A DNA stretch of 32,710 nucleotides from an uncultured Oscillospiraceae bacterium (GCA_949297075.1 CASFRX010000067.1:1-32710), one strand, 5' to 3'; shown: positions 16,408 to 24,673, counted from the stretch's first letter. Notes: generated by a model from the letters alone, not told the origin. Numbers and translations: made by a program.

Positions 16408-17625
16408 ATGAGAGAAATTCTTAGATCCGACAAGCTTCAAAATGTACATTCCGATATCCGCGGTCCTGTTTTCGTTGAAGCTATGCGCATGAGAAAAGAG
16501 GGTATTGATGTTCTCCGCCTTAACACAGGCAACCCTGCAACATTTGATTTTAAGATGCCCGACAGCGTTCGCAATGCTCTTATCAACAATGCAGATAAGG
16601 CTGTTGCATACTGCGACCTCAAGGGTATGCCCGATGCAAGAGAAGCTATTTGTAACTATCACAAGAGCAAGGGTATTGAAGGCATAACACCTGACGACTG
16701 CTTCATAGGTAACGGCGTCAGCGAGCTTGTTACCATGGCTCTTACAGCTTTGCTTAACTACGGCGATGAAATTCTTGTACCTGCACCTGATTATTCTCTG
16801 TGGACAAATTCCGTTTGGATTGCAGGAGCAAAGCCGGTTCACTATATTTGTGATGAAGAGTCAAATTGGTATCCGGATATTAACGATATCAAGTCCAAGA
16901 TTACGCCAAAAACAAAGGCTATTGTTATTATCAATCCCAATAATCCCACAGGCGCACTCTATCCCAGAGAAGTTCTTGAAGAGCTTGTTGCGGTTGCACG
17001 CGAGCATCAGCTTGTTGTTTTCTCCGATGAAATTTATGACAGACTTGTAATGGATGATTTGGAGCATATCTCTACGGCAACTCTTGCCCCCGATTTGCTT
17101 GTTTGCACCATGAACGGCCTTTCAAAATCCCACATTATCTGCGGCTTCCGCTGCGGCTGGATGGTTGTAAGCGGTGCTAAAGAGAACGCAAAAGATTTTA
17201 TAGCCGGTCTTGTTCAGCTTTCCGCTATGCGCCTTTGCGCAAACGCTCTTATGCAGCTTGTAATTCCCGCTGCCCTCAATGACCCTGAGAGCACAAGAGA
17301 GATGATAGTGCCCGGCGGCAGACTTTACGAGCAGAGAGAAGCTACCTGCCGTGAGCTTGAAAAAATTGACGGTATTTCTTTTGTCAAGAACAGTGCCGCT
17401 TTCTATATCTTCCCCAAAATTGATGTCAAAAAGTTCAACATAACAGACGACCAGCAGTTTGCAATGGATTACTTACACGCAAAGAATGTTATGATTATTC
17501 CCGGCAGAGGCTTCAGCTGGGATAAGCCTGACCATTTCCGCATTGTTATGCTGCCTGAGCCTGAGAAAATTGCAAAGGCAATGAGCGACCTTGGCGATTT
17601 CCTTAAGGATTACCGCCAGAACTAA
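16408..17625 (+). CDS. alaA: Alanine aminotransferase (AlaA-like, PLP-dependent)
   Basis: This fold-type I aminotransferase probably interconverts pyruvate plus glutamate and alanine plus 2-oxoglutarate. The 405-residue protein aligns by eye along its full length with E. coli AlaA (YfbQ): DIRGPV near the start, LNTGNPA, YCDLKGMPDAREAI, GNGVSELV, VPAPDYSLWT, NPNNPTG (176-182), SDEIYDRL and the PLP-binding lysine in NGLSK (K240), then GGRLYEQR. The frame opens at a TTG (16390), but AAAGGGG stands eight bases before the ATG at 16408. The gene has its own strong promoter and its stop overlaps that of the convergent small gene downstream. It shares glutamate as a substrate with the divergent proBA genes. 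Confidence 0.9.
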   Translation: MREILRSDKLQNVHSDIRGPVFVEAMRMRKEGIDVLRLNTGNPATFDFKMPDSVRNALINNADKAVAYCDLKGMPDAREAICNYHKSKGIEGITPDDCFIGNGVSELVTMALTALLNYGDEILVPAPDYSLWTNSVWIAGAKPVHYICDEESNWYPDINDIKSKITPKTKAIVIINPNNPTGALYPREVLEELVAVAREHQLVVFSDEIYDRLVMDDLEHISTATLAPDLLVCTMNGLSKSHIICGFRCGWMVVSGAKENAKDFIAGLVQLSAMRLCANALMQLVIPAALNDPESTREMIVPGGRLYEQREATCRELEKIDGISFVKNSAAFYIFPKIDVKKFNITDDQQFAMDYLHAKNVMIIPGRGFSWDKPDHFRIVMLPEPEKIAKAMSDLGDFLKDYRQN

Positions 17626-17933
17626 TCAAAAGCTTCAATAATTTCTTGGAGCTCGCTCTTGTTAGCTACGCTGATTCCGTTGCGCAGTTTAGCCGCTTCG
17701 TCTTCGGGTAAGCTGCTGAGTGGGCAGTCGAGTATCTCTATCGGATATGCGCTGCCGTAATCAAAAACTGCAATCTTTCCTTCATATTCTTTTACAGTAA
17801 ACGAGAAACCGGTTGTGAAGATTTCGCTTCCGGTTTCTTTTATTTGCCTTTCCGCTTGAGAACCTAACAGAATTATGGCAAGTAATGAAAAAATAAAAAT
17901 TAAACTCAAAAGTAAATTGTTAAGATTTTTCAT
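17622..17933 (-). CDS. Small membrane-anchored protein resembling the BofC C-terminal domain
   Basis: The 103-residue protein has one N-terminal membrane segment or uncleaved signal (residues 8-24), then a short extracytoplasmic domain. The stretch KEYEGKIAVFDYGSAYPIEI, then SSLPEDEAAKL and an ELQEIIEAFD end, resembles the clostridial small proteins annotated as BofC C-terminal domain proteins; full BofC delays pro-sigma-K processing in Bacillus. The match is from memory and this protein lacks a full BofC N-terminal domain, so a role in sporulation is only a guess. GAGG stands seven bases before the ATG. Its stop overlaps the alaA stop on the other strand, with no terminator between the two. 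Confidence 0.5.
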   Translation of the reverse strand: MKNLNNLLLSLIFIFSLLAIILLGSQAERQIKETGSEIFTTGFSFTVKEYEGKIAVFDYGSAYPIEILDCPLSSLPEDEAAKLRNGISVANKSELQEIIEAFD

Positions 17934-17977
17934 TGAAAAGCCTCGATTGTTTCTTAAGTTTACTTAATTATTGCCAA

Positions 17978-17991
17978 ATTTTCATGAAAAT
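17978..17991. repeat. 14-bp perfect palindrome in the divergent gap before the PBP gene
   Basis: ATTTTCATGAAAAT reads the same on both strands. It lies in the 156-base gap between the small membrane protein gene and the PBP gene, about 45 bases before the PBP -10. In AT-rich DNA it may be chance, but it is a possible operator. Confidence 0.3.
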
Positions 17992-18033
17992 ATAATTTGT
18001 TTTTGCTTTTTCTCTTTATTTTTTCAAATGATA

Positions 18034-18042
18034 TGTTATAAT
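18034..18042 (+). promoter_or_regulatory. Extended -10 promoter of the PBP operon
   Basis: TGTTATAAT is a TG-extended perfect -10 box. No good -35 stands 16-18 bases upstream (CTTTAT at 18014), which fits an extended -10 promoter. The start codon follows about 45 bases downstream. Confidence 0.6.
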
Positions 18043-18089
18043 GATAAAGATTAACGGTTTCCTTAATCGAGAATCGAGGTGTAAAAGAA

Positions 18090-20360
18090 ATGGAAAAAAA
18101 GAAAAACAGCAAAAAAATGAATATACCCAATATTAAGCTTGACAAAATTAAGCTTGACAAAAAAACGGTGATTTTTTCAATTTTGGCAATTATGGTTCTT
18201 ACCGTAGTTATTGTGTGCGGTTATGTTTTCGGTTATATGATTTTATTTGCAAACGGAGATGTTGCAATTGACCTGAAAGAATATCAGGCAAATCAGAGCC
18301 AGACATCTATTATTTATGCTTTTGACAAAGAGGGCAAGCCCTATGAATTGCAGCGACTGCACGGCAAGGAAAACCGCATTTATGTCAGCCTTGAGGAAAT
18401 TTCCGAACCGCTTCAAAAGGCTTTTATTGCTCTCGAAGATGCAAGATTCCCCAAACACAATGGCGTTGACTGGATTCGTTTTATTGCGGTTTTTGTCAAA
18501 GACCAGCTTTCGACCGGCGGTTCATCAATAACTCAGCAGCTTGTTAAAAACTTAACAGATGAACGAGAGGCAATATTTGTCCGTAAGTTTAAAGAAATAT
18601 GCTATGCTCTTAACCTTGAAAAGAATTTCAGCAAGGACGAAATCCTTGAAGCATATCTCAACACTCTTTATCTCGGTGAAGGATGTTATGGTGTAAAAAC
18701 CGCTTGCGAGGTTTATTTCGGCAAAGAACCAAGGGAAATCAATATTGCAGAAGCTGCTTGTATTGCTTCTATTACCAAAGCTCCCTATACTTACGATCCC
18801 CTTGTAAATCCACAGAAAAACCGCGATCGCCAAATCAGATGCCTCGATGCTATGCTTGAAGAAGGATATATCAGTAAAGCTGAATATGATGAAGCAGTAG
18901 CATATGAACTGATACTTACTAACAGCGATAAATATGTTGCCGACGAAGAAGTTAAAGTTGAAAAGGATGAGCCAAAAAATGCAGTTTGGAGCTCTTATGT
19001 TGACTTTATTGTTGACAGTCTCTACGACCAATTCATGAACGAGTACGATATGTCGGAACGCCAGGCAACTCAAAAGATTTATTACGGCGGTCTTAAGATT
19101 TATGCTGCTGTCGATCCTGAAATTCAAGCAGTAGTTGAAGATGTATATAAAAACAGAAAGACCTTTCCTGATGAATCCGGAAGAGATGTGAAATCACAGT
19201 CGGCTATAACAATTATGGATTATTCAGGCAGAGTTGTGGCGATTTGCGGTCAGGCAGGCGAAAAAACCGGTGACCGAAGCCTTAACCGCGCGGCAGATTC
19301 ACCCCGTCAGCCCGGTTCTTCTATTAAGCCCATAAGCGTTTATGCACCTGCTATTGAGGAGGGCATTGCAACATGGTCAACCCTTTATCAAAATAAGGCT
19401 TTTGCTTATCAAGGTAAACAGTGGCCAAAAAACTATACAGGTGATAAGGGCAACGGCAGCTATGTAACCGTTCAAAATGCCCTTGCACGCTCCCTCAACA
19501 CCGTTCCTGCAAGAATTGTATATTATGATTTAACGCTCAACAAGTCTTATGAATACCTTACTCAGAAATTCAAAATATCAACCGCAAATGCTGAACACGA
19601 TATTGCTCCTGCGCCTTTGGCGACCGGTGCTATGAATCGTGGCATTACTACTCTTGAAATGACTGCCGCTTATGCTGCCTTTGGCAACGGAGGACTTTAT
19701 TATAAGCCTTATTGCTATTACAGGGTTACTAACAGCGATGGCTCAACGGTTTATTTTGACAATACTGCCAATAAAGGCGAGCAGGTCATAAGCCAGGATA
19801 CTGCCGATATCATGTGCGAGCTGCTTCAGACTGTTACAACCTCAAGCTACGGTACAGGTACTCCTTACAAAATCAGCGGATTCCAGACAATGGCAAAAAC
19901 AGGTACAACCACCGATGATTATGACCGTTGGTTTGTCGGAGGTACACCGTACTATGTAGCCGCTGTTTGGTACGGTTATGACCTGAATAAAACGGTTTCT
20001 AATGTAAGCGGCAACCCGTCAGGTAAGCTGTTTGCCAAAATATTCAATGAAATTCATGATGGCCTGCCTCAGAAAACATTCCCAAAATCAAGCTTGACCG
20101 CCGAAAAAAGATACTGCTTGCGAACAGGCTTGCTGGCAGGTAAAAATTGCTATTCAACGGCAATGGGATGGTATTCTGTAAAAAATCTGCCAAAAACTTG
20201 CACATCCTGCCATGCAGCAGTTACTGAGAAACCAATCTCATCTTGGAGCGGTGGTATAGATGATTTATTAGGTTTAATTGGCGGAGATAGAGACACACAA
20301 ACCACAACAGCAAATCCTATGCAGGAAAACACTACAGTCGGACTTCAGCCCGTACAGTAA
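18090..20360 (+). CDS. Class A penicillin-binding protein (glycosyltransferase plus transpeptidase)
   Basis: This bifunctional enzyme polymerises and cross-links peptidoglycan at the outer membrane face. The 756-residue protein has a Lys-rich cytosolic tail (1-27), one membrane helix (about 28-52), a GT51 domain with catalytic E116 in ALEDARF and GGSSITQQLVKN, and a transpeptidase domain with SSIK (S410, K413), SLN (468-470) and KTG (603-605). A C-terminal part (about 680-730) contains four Cys and may form disulfides or bind metal. The tail encodes a duplicated IKLDK unit from a 15-base tandem repeat. GAGGTG stands eight bases before the ATG. It resembles PBP1a. ruvX follows after 65 bases. 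Confidence 0.93.
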   Translation: MEKKKNSKKMNIPNIKLDKIKLDKKTVIFSILAIMVLTVVIVCGYVFGYMILFANGDVAIDLKEYQANQSQTSIIYAFDKEGKPYELQRLHGKENRIYVSLEEISEPLQKAFIALEDARFPKHNGVDWIRFIAVFVKDQLSTGGSSITQQLVKNLTDEREAIFVRKFKEICYALNLEKNFSKDEILEAYLNTLYLGEGCYGVKTACEVYFGKEPREINIAEAACIASITKAPYTYDPLVNPQKNRDRQIRCLDAMLEEGYISKAEYDEAVAYELILTNSDKYVADEEVKVEKDEPKNAVWSSYVDFIVDSLYDQFMNEYDMSERQATQKIYYGGLKIYAAVDPEIQAVVEDVYKNRKTFPDESGRDVKSQSAITIMDYSGRVVAICGQAGEKTGDRSLNRAADSPRQPGSSIKPISVYAPAIEEGIATWSTLYQNKAFAYQGKQWPKNYTGDKGNGSYVTVQNALARSLNTVPARIVYYDLTLNKSYEYLTQKFKISTANAEHDIAPAPLATGAMNRGITTLEMTAAYAAFGNGGLYYKPYCYYRVTNSDGSTVYFDNTANKGEQVISQDTADIMCELLQTVTTSSYGTGTPYKISGFQTMAKTGTTTDDYDRWFVGGTPYYVAAVWYGYDLNKTVSNVSGNPSGKLFAKIFNEIHDGLPQKTFPKSSLTAEKRYCLRTGLLAGKNCYSTAMGWYSVKNLPKTCTSCHAAVTEKPISSWSGGIDDLLGLIGGDRDTQTTTANPMQENTTVGLQPVQ
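18132..18161 (+). repeat. Perfect 15-bp tandem repeat within the PBP gene
   Basis: The unit ATTAAGCTTGACAAA occurs twice without a gap. It keeps the frame and encodes IKLDK twice in the cytosolic tail. A third copy or a loss would stay in frame, so length variation between strains is plausible. Confidence 0.9.
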
Positions 20361-20373
20361 AACAAAATATCTG

Positions 20374-20425
20374 AGAGGAATAAAGGGACTGTTGACTTTT
20401 CAGCAGCCCCTTTAACTGAAAAAAT
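20374..20425 (+). promoter_or_regulatory. Hairpin between a possible Shine-Dalgarno and the ruvX start
   Basis: AGAGGAA (20374-20380) is the only Shine-Dalgarno-like run before ruvX. Between it and the ATG lies a 14-base stem with one mismatch and one wobble around a four-base loop (20382-20413). Only three U follow the stem, then an A-rich stretch, so it is a poor terminator. Folding would bring the AGAGGAA to about 13 bases from the ATG. Confidence 0.5.
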
Positions 20426-20845
20426 ATGGTTATTTTAGGCGTGGATTACGGAGATGTCAGAACAGGCATTTCCGTTTGCGATAAAAGCGAAATGCTTGCC
20501 GTACCTGTTGCGGTTATTAAGGAAAACTATGAGCCAAAGCTCATTGATAAAATTTTAAACATAGTGTCAGAAAAGAAGCCTGAACTTATTGTTGTCGGTT
20601 TACCTAAGAATATGGACGGCTCCTTGGGCTTCCGTGCGGAAAGCTGCACTCAGTTTGCAGAGCATTTAAACGAAAAAACAGGCATAGAAACCGTTATGTG
20701 GGATGAACGCTTGACCAGCGTAATAGCTCACAGACAGCTGCATTTTGCAGGCAAAAAAGAAAAACAGCATAAGGATAAGGTAGATGCTGCTGCGGCTGTT
20801 GAGATTTTGCAAAGTTTTATGGATAGCAGAAAGGCTGGCAGATGA
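20426..20845 (+). CDS. ruvX: RuvX/YqgF family nuclease (putative pre-16S rRNA nuclease, Holliday junction resolvase-like)
   Basis: The 139-residue protein has an RNase H-like fold. It is essential in E. coli, where YqgF matures the 5' end of 16S rRNA. Family motifs are ILGVDYGDVRTGISV (first Asp), VVGLPKNMDGS, WDERLTSVIAHRQL and the C-terminal DKVDAAAAVEILQ (last catalytic Asp). The ATG is fixed by homology of the start; no Shine-Dalgarno lies within 12 bases, but one may be brought in by the upstream hairpin. The stop overlaps the VanZ-family start as ATGA. Confidence 0.92.
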   Translation: MVILGVDYGDVRTGISVCDKSEMLAVPVAVIKENYEPKLIDKILNIVSEKKPELIVVGLPKNMDGSLGFRAESCTQFAEHLNEKTGIETVMWDERLTSVIAHRQLHFAGKKEKQHKDKVDAAAAVEILQSFMDSRKAGR

Positions 20846-21720
20846 GCAGAATTAAATCTATTTTTTTAAAAAACGGTATAGATATATTGTTCGGTGTTCT
20901 GCAATCTGTATCATATGTAGCTGTTTGCTTTGTTGTTTTTCCGTTGACAGGCTTTGTTTTAGTCCCTCTGGCAGTAGCTATTTTTGCTGCGGCTATTTTC
21001 ACATTAGCTTTTTCCTTAAACAGAAAAGCAAAAAAGGGAATATCATCATGCGGTATTGCTCAATTATTGACTGTTTGCTTCTTTGTCATATTTGCTATTG
21101 TTAAAGAGCTTCAAATTAATGCGGCGGCCGGTTGGGCGCCTTATTGGATAGAGTATTTTTATTTTGATAAATTTTTGATGCTTGGTTCTGTATGGCTTTC
21201 AAGCTCTGCTGTTATAGCTATAAGCCATCTGTTTGTTCGCGGCAAAGAAGATGCATATAAGCTTTTCTTTAAGTTTTCTTCAGTTGCCTTCGTTATTTTT
21301 TATGCGGCTTTGCTAATTTATTCTTTTGTTTTAATACGATTGAAAACAGCAGAATATCCTTTGAACCTTGTGCCTTTTTCAACTATTAAGGGATATATTG
21401 CCGATTGGCAGACCATACCATATGAAGTGTTTATGATGTTTTTCGGCAATCTTCTTTATTTTGCACCTATGGGCTACATTTTTTATGTTGCTTTAAGACA
21501 CGGCAAATTTTGGAAGCGATTAAGCATAATAGCAGTATTTCCCTTGATTGCTTTTTCTTTGCTTGAGCTTTCTCAATATGTTTTTCAAAACGGATTTTGC
21601 GAGATTGATGATATGATGATGAATACTTTAGGCTTTTGGCTCGGAGTCGCTTTGGCACCAATCAGTGACATTCTGACAAGTCGAGCTACAAAAAAACGAC
21701 TGAATCATTTTTGGTGCTGA
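20842..21720 (+). CDS. VanZ family membrane protein
   Basis: The 292-residue protein has about seven to eight hydrophobic segments. The C-terminal half is a VanZ domain: NLVPFSTIKGY, GNLLYFAPMGYIFY, LELSQY and IDDMMMNTLGFWLG appear in order with the family spacing. The N-terminal half (1-150) is a separate set of membrane segments. VanZ proteins raise teicoplanin resistance in some enterococci, and their biochemistry is unknown; nothing here shows an antibiotic role. The ATG overlaps the ruvX stop. The place between a PBP and cwlD suggests an envelope function. Confidence 0.82.
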   Translation: MSRIKSIFLKNGIDILFGVLQSVSYVAVCFVVFPLTGFVLVPLAVAIFAAAIFTLAFSLNRKAKKGISSCGIAQLLTVCFFVIFAIVKELQINAAAGWAPYWIEYFYFDKFLMLGSVWLSSSAVIAISHLFVRGKEDAYKLFFKFSSVAFVIFYAALLIYSFVLIRLKTAEYPLNLVPFSTIKGYIADWQTIPYEVFMMFFGNLLYFAPMGYIFYVALRHGKFWKRLSIIAVFPLIAFSLLELSQYVFQNGFCEIDDMMMNTLGFWLGVALAPISDILTSRATKKRLNHFWC

Positions 21721-21767
21721 TATAAATTTTCATAGTTCAGCATACCTTGTTTTTGAGGTGTGTAATC

Positions 21768-22463
21768 ATGAAAAAGGCTTCGTTTTCATTTTTTGCTTTG
21801 TTTTTAATAATTTCTGTTTGTTGGTTGGCTGCAAAATTTTTACCTGAATCAAAGGTTTCAAATCCAAATGTAAACGATGATTTTTTTATAGTAATTGATG
21901 CAGGGCATGGGGGAATGGACGGCGGAACAACCGCCGCTGACGGCACACTTGAAAAGGATATAAATTTATCAATAGCCAATAAGCTGAACGCTATGCTCAA
22001 AGCTGCAGGATTTAATACAGTTATGGTTCGTGAAACGGATGAGCTAATCGGTGATAACAGCTTAAAAACAATAAGAGAACGAAAGGTCTCCGATATAAGA
22101 AAAAGGCTTTCTATAGCTGAAAGCTACCCTAATTCCCTGCTTATCAGCATACACCAAAACCATTACGGCGTTGAGAAATACAGTGGCGCACAGATTTTTT
22201 ATTCGCCTAATTCTCCTGAAAGCCAAATAGCTGCTGATGAAATTCAGAAGAGCATAGTTTCGCTCATTCAGCAGGAAAACAGCAGACAAATTAAAAAATG
22301 CGGCACAAATATATACTTACTGTATAATATCACCACTCCCGCAGTAATGGTGGAATGTGGCTTTTTATCCAACCGTGAAGAAGCTGAAAAGCTTAAAACA
22401 GATAAATATCAAACGGAATTTTCTTTTGCTGTAATGCAAGGTATTTTTAATTATTTGGAGTGA
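21768..22463 (+). CDS. cwlD: N-acetylmuramoyl-L-alanine amidase, CwlD type
   Basis: This Amidase_3 zinc enzyme cleaves the amide between MurNAc and the stem peptide. The 231-residue protein has an N-terminal hydrophobic anchor or signal (5-23). The zinc ligands H47 (DAGHGG), E62 (LEKDIN) and H129 (SIHQNH) and the catalytic E196 (VECGFLSN) are all present. The size and anchor fit CwlD, which makes the muramic lactam of the spore cortex, although this cannot be separated from other short amidases by motif alone. The frame opens at a TTG (21747), but GAGGTG stands seven bases before the ATG at 21768. Its last bases carry the radA ribosome binding site. Confidence 0.83.
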   Translation: MKKASFSFFALFLIISVCWLAAKFLPESKVSNPNVNDDFFIVIDAGHGGMDGGTTAADGTLEKDINLSIANKLNAMLKAAGFNTVMVRETDELIGDNSLKTIRERKVSDIRKRLSIAESYPNSLLISIHQNHYGVEKYSGAQIFYSPNSPESQIAADEIQKSIVSLIQQENSRQIKKCGTNIYLLYNITTPAVMVECGFLSNREEAEKLKTDKYQTEFSFAVMQGIFNYLE

Positions 22464-22468
22464 TAAAA

Positions 22469-23830
22469 TTGGCGAAAGCAAAATCATTATATATATGCTC
22501 CTCATGCGGTTATGAATCCGCAAAATGGTACGGCTGCTGTCCCGGCTGCGGCGAATGGAACACGATGAATGAAGAAATCCTTTCTCAAAGCTCTTCATCC
22601 CGTTCGAGTAATATCAAAACCGCTTCAGCCTTAAAGCTTGATGAGATTCAAAGCGACAAAGGCATCAGATACCAAACCAATATCAAGGAATTGGACAGAG
22701 TTTTAGGCGGCGGAATAGTTAAGGGTTCACTTGTGCTTTTGAGCGGTGATCCCGGCATAGGTAAATCCACTTTGCTGCTGCAAATATGCAAAACACTTGA
22801 TAAAGAATTAAACATTTTGTATATTTCGGGTGAGGAATCAGCCCATCAAATTAAACTTCGTGCCCAAAGGCTCGGAGTTGATAACGATAAGCTTTCGGTA
22901 ATGTGCGAAATTGATGTTCTTTCAATCGTTGAATATATACGCCAAAACAAACCTGATTTGGTTTTTGTCGATTCCGTGCAGACCATGGATTACACGGAAG
23001 TAAATTCTTCTCCCGGCAGTGTTACTCAGGTGCGTGAATCTGCCAATGTTTTTATGCGTGCCGCAAAATCCTTAGGTATTCCAATAATTCTCGTTGGTCA
23101 TGTAAATAAAGACGGTAACATTGCAGGACCGAAGGTCTTGGAGCACATTGTGGATGCAGTTCTTTATTTTGAGGGTAATCGCAACTTCACTTACAGAATT
23201 TTGCGAGCAGTTAAAAACCGTTACGGCTCAACAAATGAAATAGGCGTTTTTGAAATGCGTGACAGGGGACTTGCTGAGGTTGAAAATCCCTCCCTTATGC
23301 TCATTTCCGGCAAACCAAAAAACACCCCCGGTTCATGTATAGCCTGCATCATGGAGGGCACTCGGCCGATTATGGCGGAAGTTCAGGCTCTTGTCACTCC
23401 CACGGGCTTTGGCAATCCTCGCAGAATGTGCACAGGCTTTGATTACAACCGAGTTGCAATGATTTTGGCTGTTTTGGAAAAGAAAGCCGGCTATTTCTTC
23501 GGCACAATGGATACTTATGTAAATATTGTCGGCGGCTTGAAGCTGGACGAGCCTGCAACTGATTTGTCCGTTGCAATGGCTCTCGTCTCAAGCCTCAAAG
23601 ACAGCGTTGTGAGCGACGATGTTTTAGCTTTCGGCGAAATCGGGCTCGCAGGCGAAATTCGTGGCGTCAGTAACTGTGAACAACGCCTTAAAGAGGCTAT
23701 TCGCTTGGGATTTTCCCGCTGTATTATTCCCCGGCACAACCTTAGACATCTTTCTGCCGATATCGGAGGAAATACCGAAATTATCGGTGTTCGTAATATC
23801 AGAGAAGCTTTTGAGGCGGCAACACGATGA
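22469..23830 (+). CDS. radA: DNA repair protein RadA (Sms)
   Basis: RadA is a RecA-related helicase that extends branches during recombinational repair. The 453-residue protein begins with a C4 zinc finger (C10, C13, C24, C27), then Walker A GDPGIGKST (93-101), the RadA-specific KNRYGSTNEIG motif and a Lon-like C-terminal domain with DLSVAMAL. The start is TTG: GGAG (22457-22460) stands eight bases before it and the protein then begins MAKAKSLYICSSCG, as in the family. A GTG at 22460 falls on that ribosome binding site and is rejected. The stop overlaps the next gene as ATGA. Confidence 0.95.
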   Translation: MAKAKSLYICSSCGYESAKWYGCCPGCGEWNTMNEEILSQSSSSRSSNIKTASALKLDEIQSDKGIRYQTNIKELDRVLGGGIVKGSLVLLSGDPGIGKSTLLLQICKTLDKELNILYISGEESAHQIKLRAQRLGVDNDKLSVMCEIDVLSIVEYIRQNKPDLVFVDSVQTMDYTEVNSSPGSVTQVRESANVFMRAAKSLGIPIILVGHVNKDGNIAGPKVLEHIVDAVLYFEGNRNFTYRILRAVKNRYGSTNEIGVFEMRDRGLAEVENPSLMLISGKPKNTPGSCIACIMEGTRPIMAEVQALVTPTGFGNPRRMCTGFDYNRVAMILAVLEKKAGYFFGTMDTYVNIVGGLKLDEPATDLSVAMALVSSLKDSVVSDDVLAFGEIGLAGEIRGVSNCEQRLKEAIRLGFSRCIIPRHNLRHLSADIGGNTEIIGVRNIREAFEAATR

Positions 23831-24567
23831 GAGCTTTTGATTTCATTTTAAAGCCGAATCTGCCTGATAGACCGGTTGGAAGAGTTATAATTAACCGAGA
23901 ATATCCGCAGGCAGCGCAAGCTTTAAAAAAATTTGGCATAGAGCCGCTTTTAACCGACGGTTGTGCTGATATCCTGCCTGCGCTTTCTAATCATGCGGAT
24001 ATGCTTTTCAGCTATTTGGGCAACGGTGAATTTCTGATTGAAAAATCTCAAGCAAAATTAAATCAACAGCTTAAATCAATCGGTATGAACTGTGTTGATA
24101 CAGCAGAGCTTTTAGCCGATTATCCGAATGATGTTCTGCTTAATTCCTGTGTTATTGGCGGAAAGGTAATTTGCAGCGAAAAAAACACTCACCGAAAAAT
24201 CCTTGATAACAAAAACGTAATTAATGTAAAACAAGGATATGCTAAATGTTCATGTGCAGTTGTTGACGAAACTTCAATAATTACCGATGACGAGTCGATT
24301 TATTCTGCGGCATTAAGAAACGGTATAGACGCTCTGTTGGTCAGCAAGGGAGATGTTATACTCAATGGCTTTGAATATGGCTTTATCGGCGGCTGCTGCG
24401 GAAAAATTGCTCCCGATGTTTTGACTTTTTGCGGCGATATCAGAACTCATAGAGATTATGAGCGAATACAGTCTTTCTTAGCTTCAAAGCGAATAACCCC
24501 TGTTTCGCTTTTTGGCGGAAAGCTTATTGATATCGGTTCGATAATACCTATAACTGTACAAAACTGA
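23827..24567 (+). CDS. DUF6873-like protein (possible guanidino-modifying-enzyme fold)
   Basis: The 246-residue protein has no signal or membrane segment. I recognise it only as the type of clostridial protein that annotation pipelines name DUF6873, thought to adopt the guanidino-modifying-enzyme (GME) fold. Visible marks are NREYPQAAQAL, HADM (56-59), VKQGYAKCSCAVVD (134-147), EYGFIGGCCGK (183-193) and LIDIGSIIPI at the C-terminus. The Cys pair (190-191) and His residues could form a GME-like Cys-His site, but I cannot assign the nucleophile. It overlaps radA by ATGA and ends the operon before a terminator, so it is co-expressed with DNA repair and cell wall genes. Substrate unknown. Confidence 0.6.
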   Translation: MRAFDFILKPNLPDRPVGRVIINREYPQAAQALKKFGIEPLLTDGCADILPALSNHADMLFSYLGNGEFLIEKSQAKLNQQLKSIGMNCVDTAELLADYPNDVLLNSCVIGGKVICSEKNTHRKILDNKNVINVKQGYAKCSCAVVDETSIITDDESIYSAALRNGIDALLVSKGDVILNGFEYGFIGGCCGKIAPDVLTFCGDIRTHRDYERIQSFLASKRITPVSLFGGKLIDIGSIIPITVQN

Positions 24568-24600
24568 CCTCACGGCATATATTGCTGTGAGGTATATTTT
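24567..24600 (+). terminator. Probable terminator of the PBP-to-DUF6873 operon
   Basis: A 10-bp stem with one wobble (24567-24576 with 24584-24593) around an AT loop is followed by ATATTTTA, a modest T tract. The stem begins at the last base of the stop codon. Confidence 0.65.
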
Positions 24601-24604
24601 ATTG

Positions 24605-24632
24605 TTGCATTATAATATTTTTGTGATATAAT
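24605..24632 (+). promoter_or_regulatory. Promoter of the recJ-rel operon
   Basis: TTGCAT (24605-24610) and TATAAT (24627-24632) are 16 bases apart, with a TG extension before the -10. It lies directly behind the terminator and about 40 bases before the recJ ATG. Confidence 0.68.
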
Positions 24633-24673
24633 AAAATAATTATGTAGAAAAAATTGTAAAAGGGGTGAATACA

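Noticed and set aside
17941..18078. Inverted CCTCGATT / AATCGAGG pair in the gap between the small membrane protein and PBP genes
   Set aside because: The two 8-base copies are each the ribosome binding site region of the divergent genes and are 122 bases apart; chance similarity is the simplest explanation.
18552..19127. 191-codon open frame on the minus strand within the PBP gene
   Set aside because: Antisense to the GT51 region, whose motifs are all intact in the other frame; hydrophobic, unmotivated product.
20382..20413. Hairpin as a terminator after the PBP gene
   Set aside because: Only three U follow the stem before an A-rich stretch, and ruvX has no clear promoter downstream, so termination is not the best reading.
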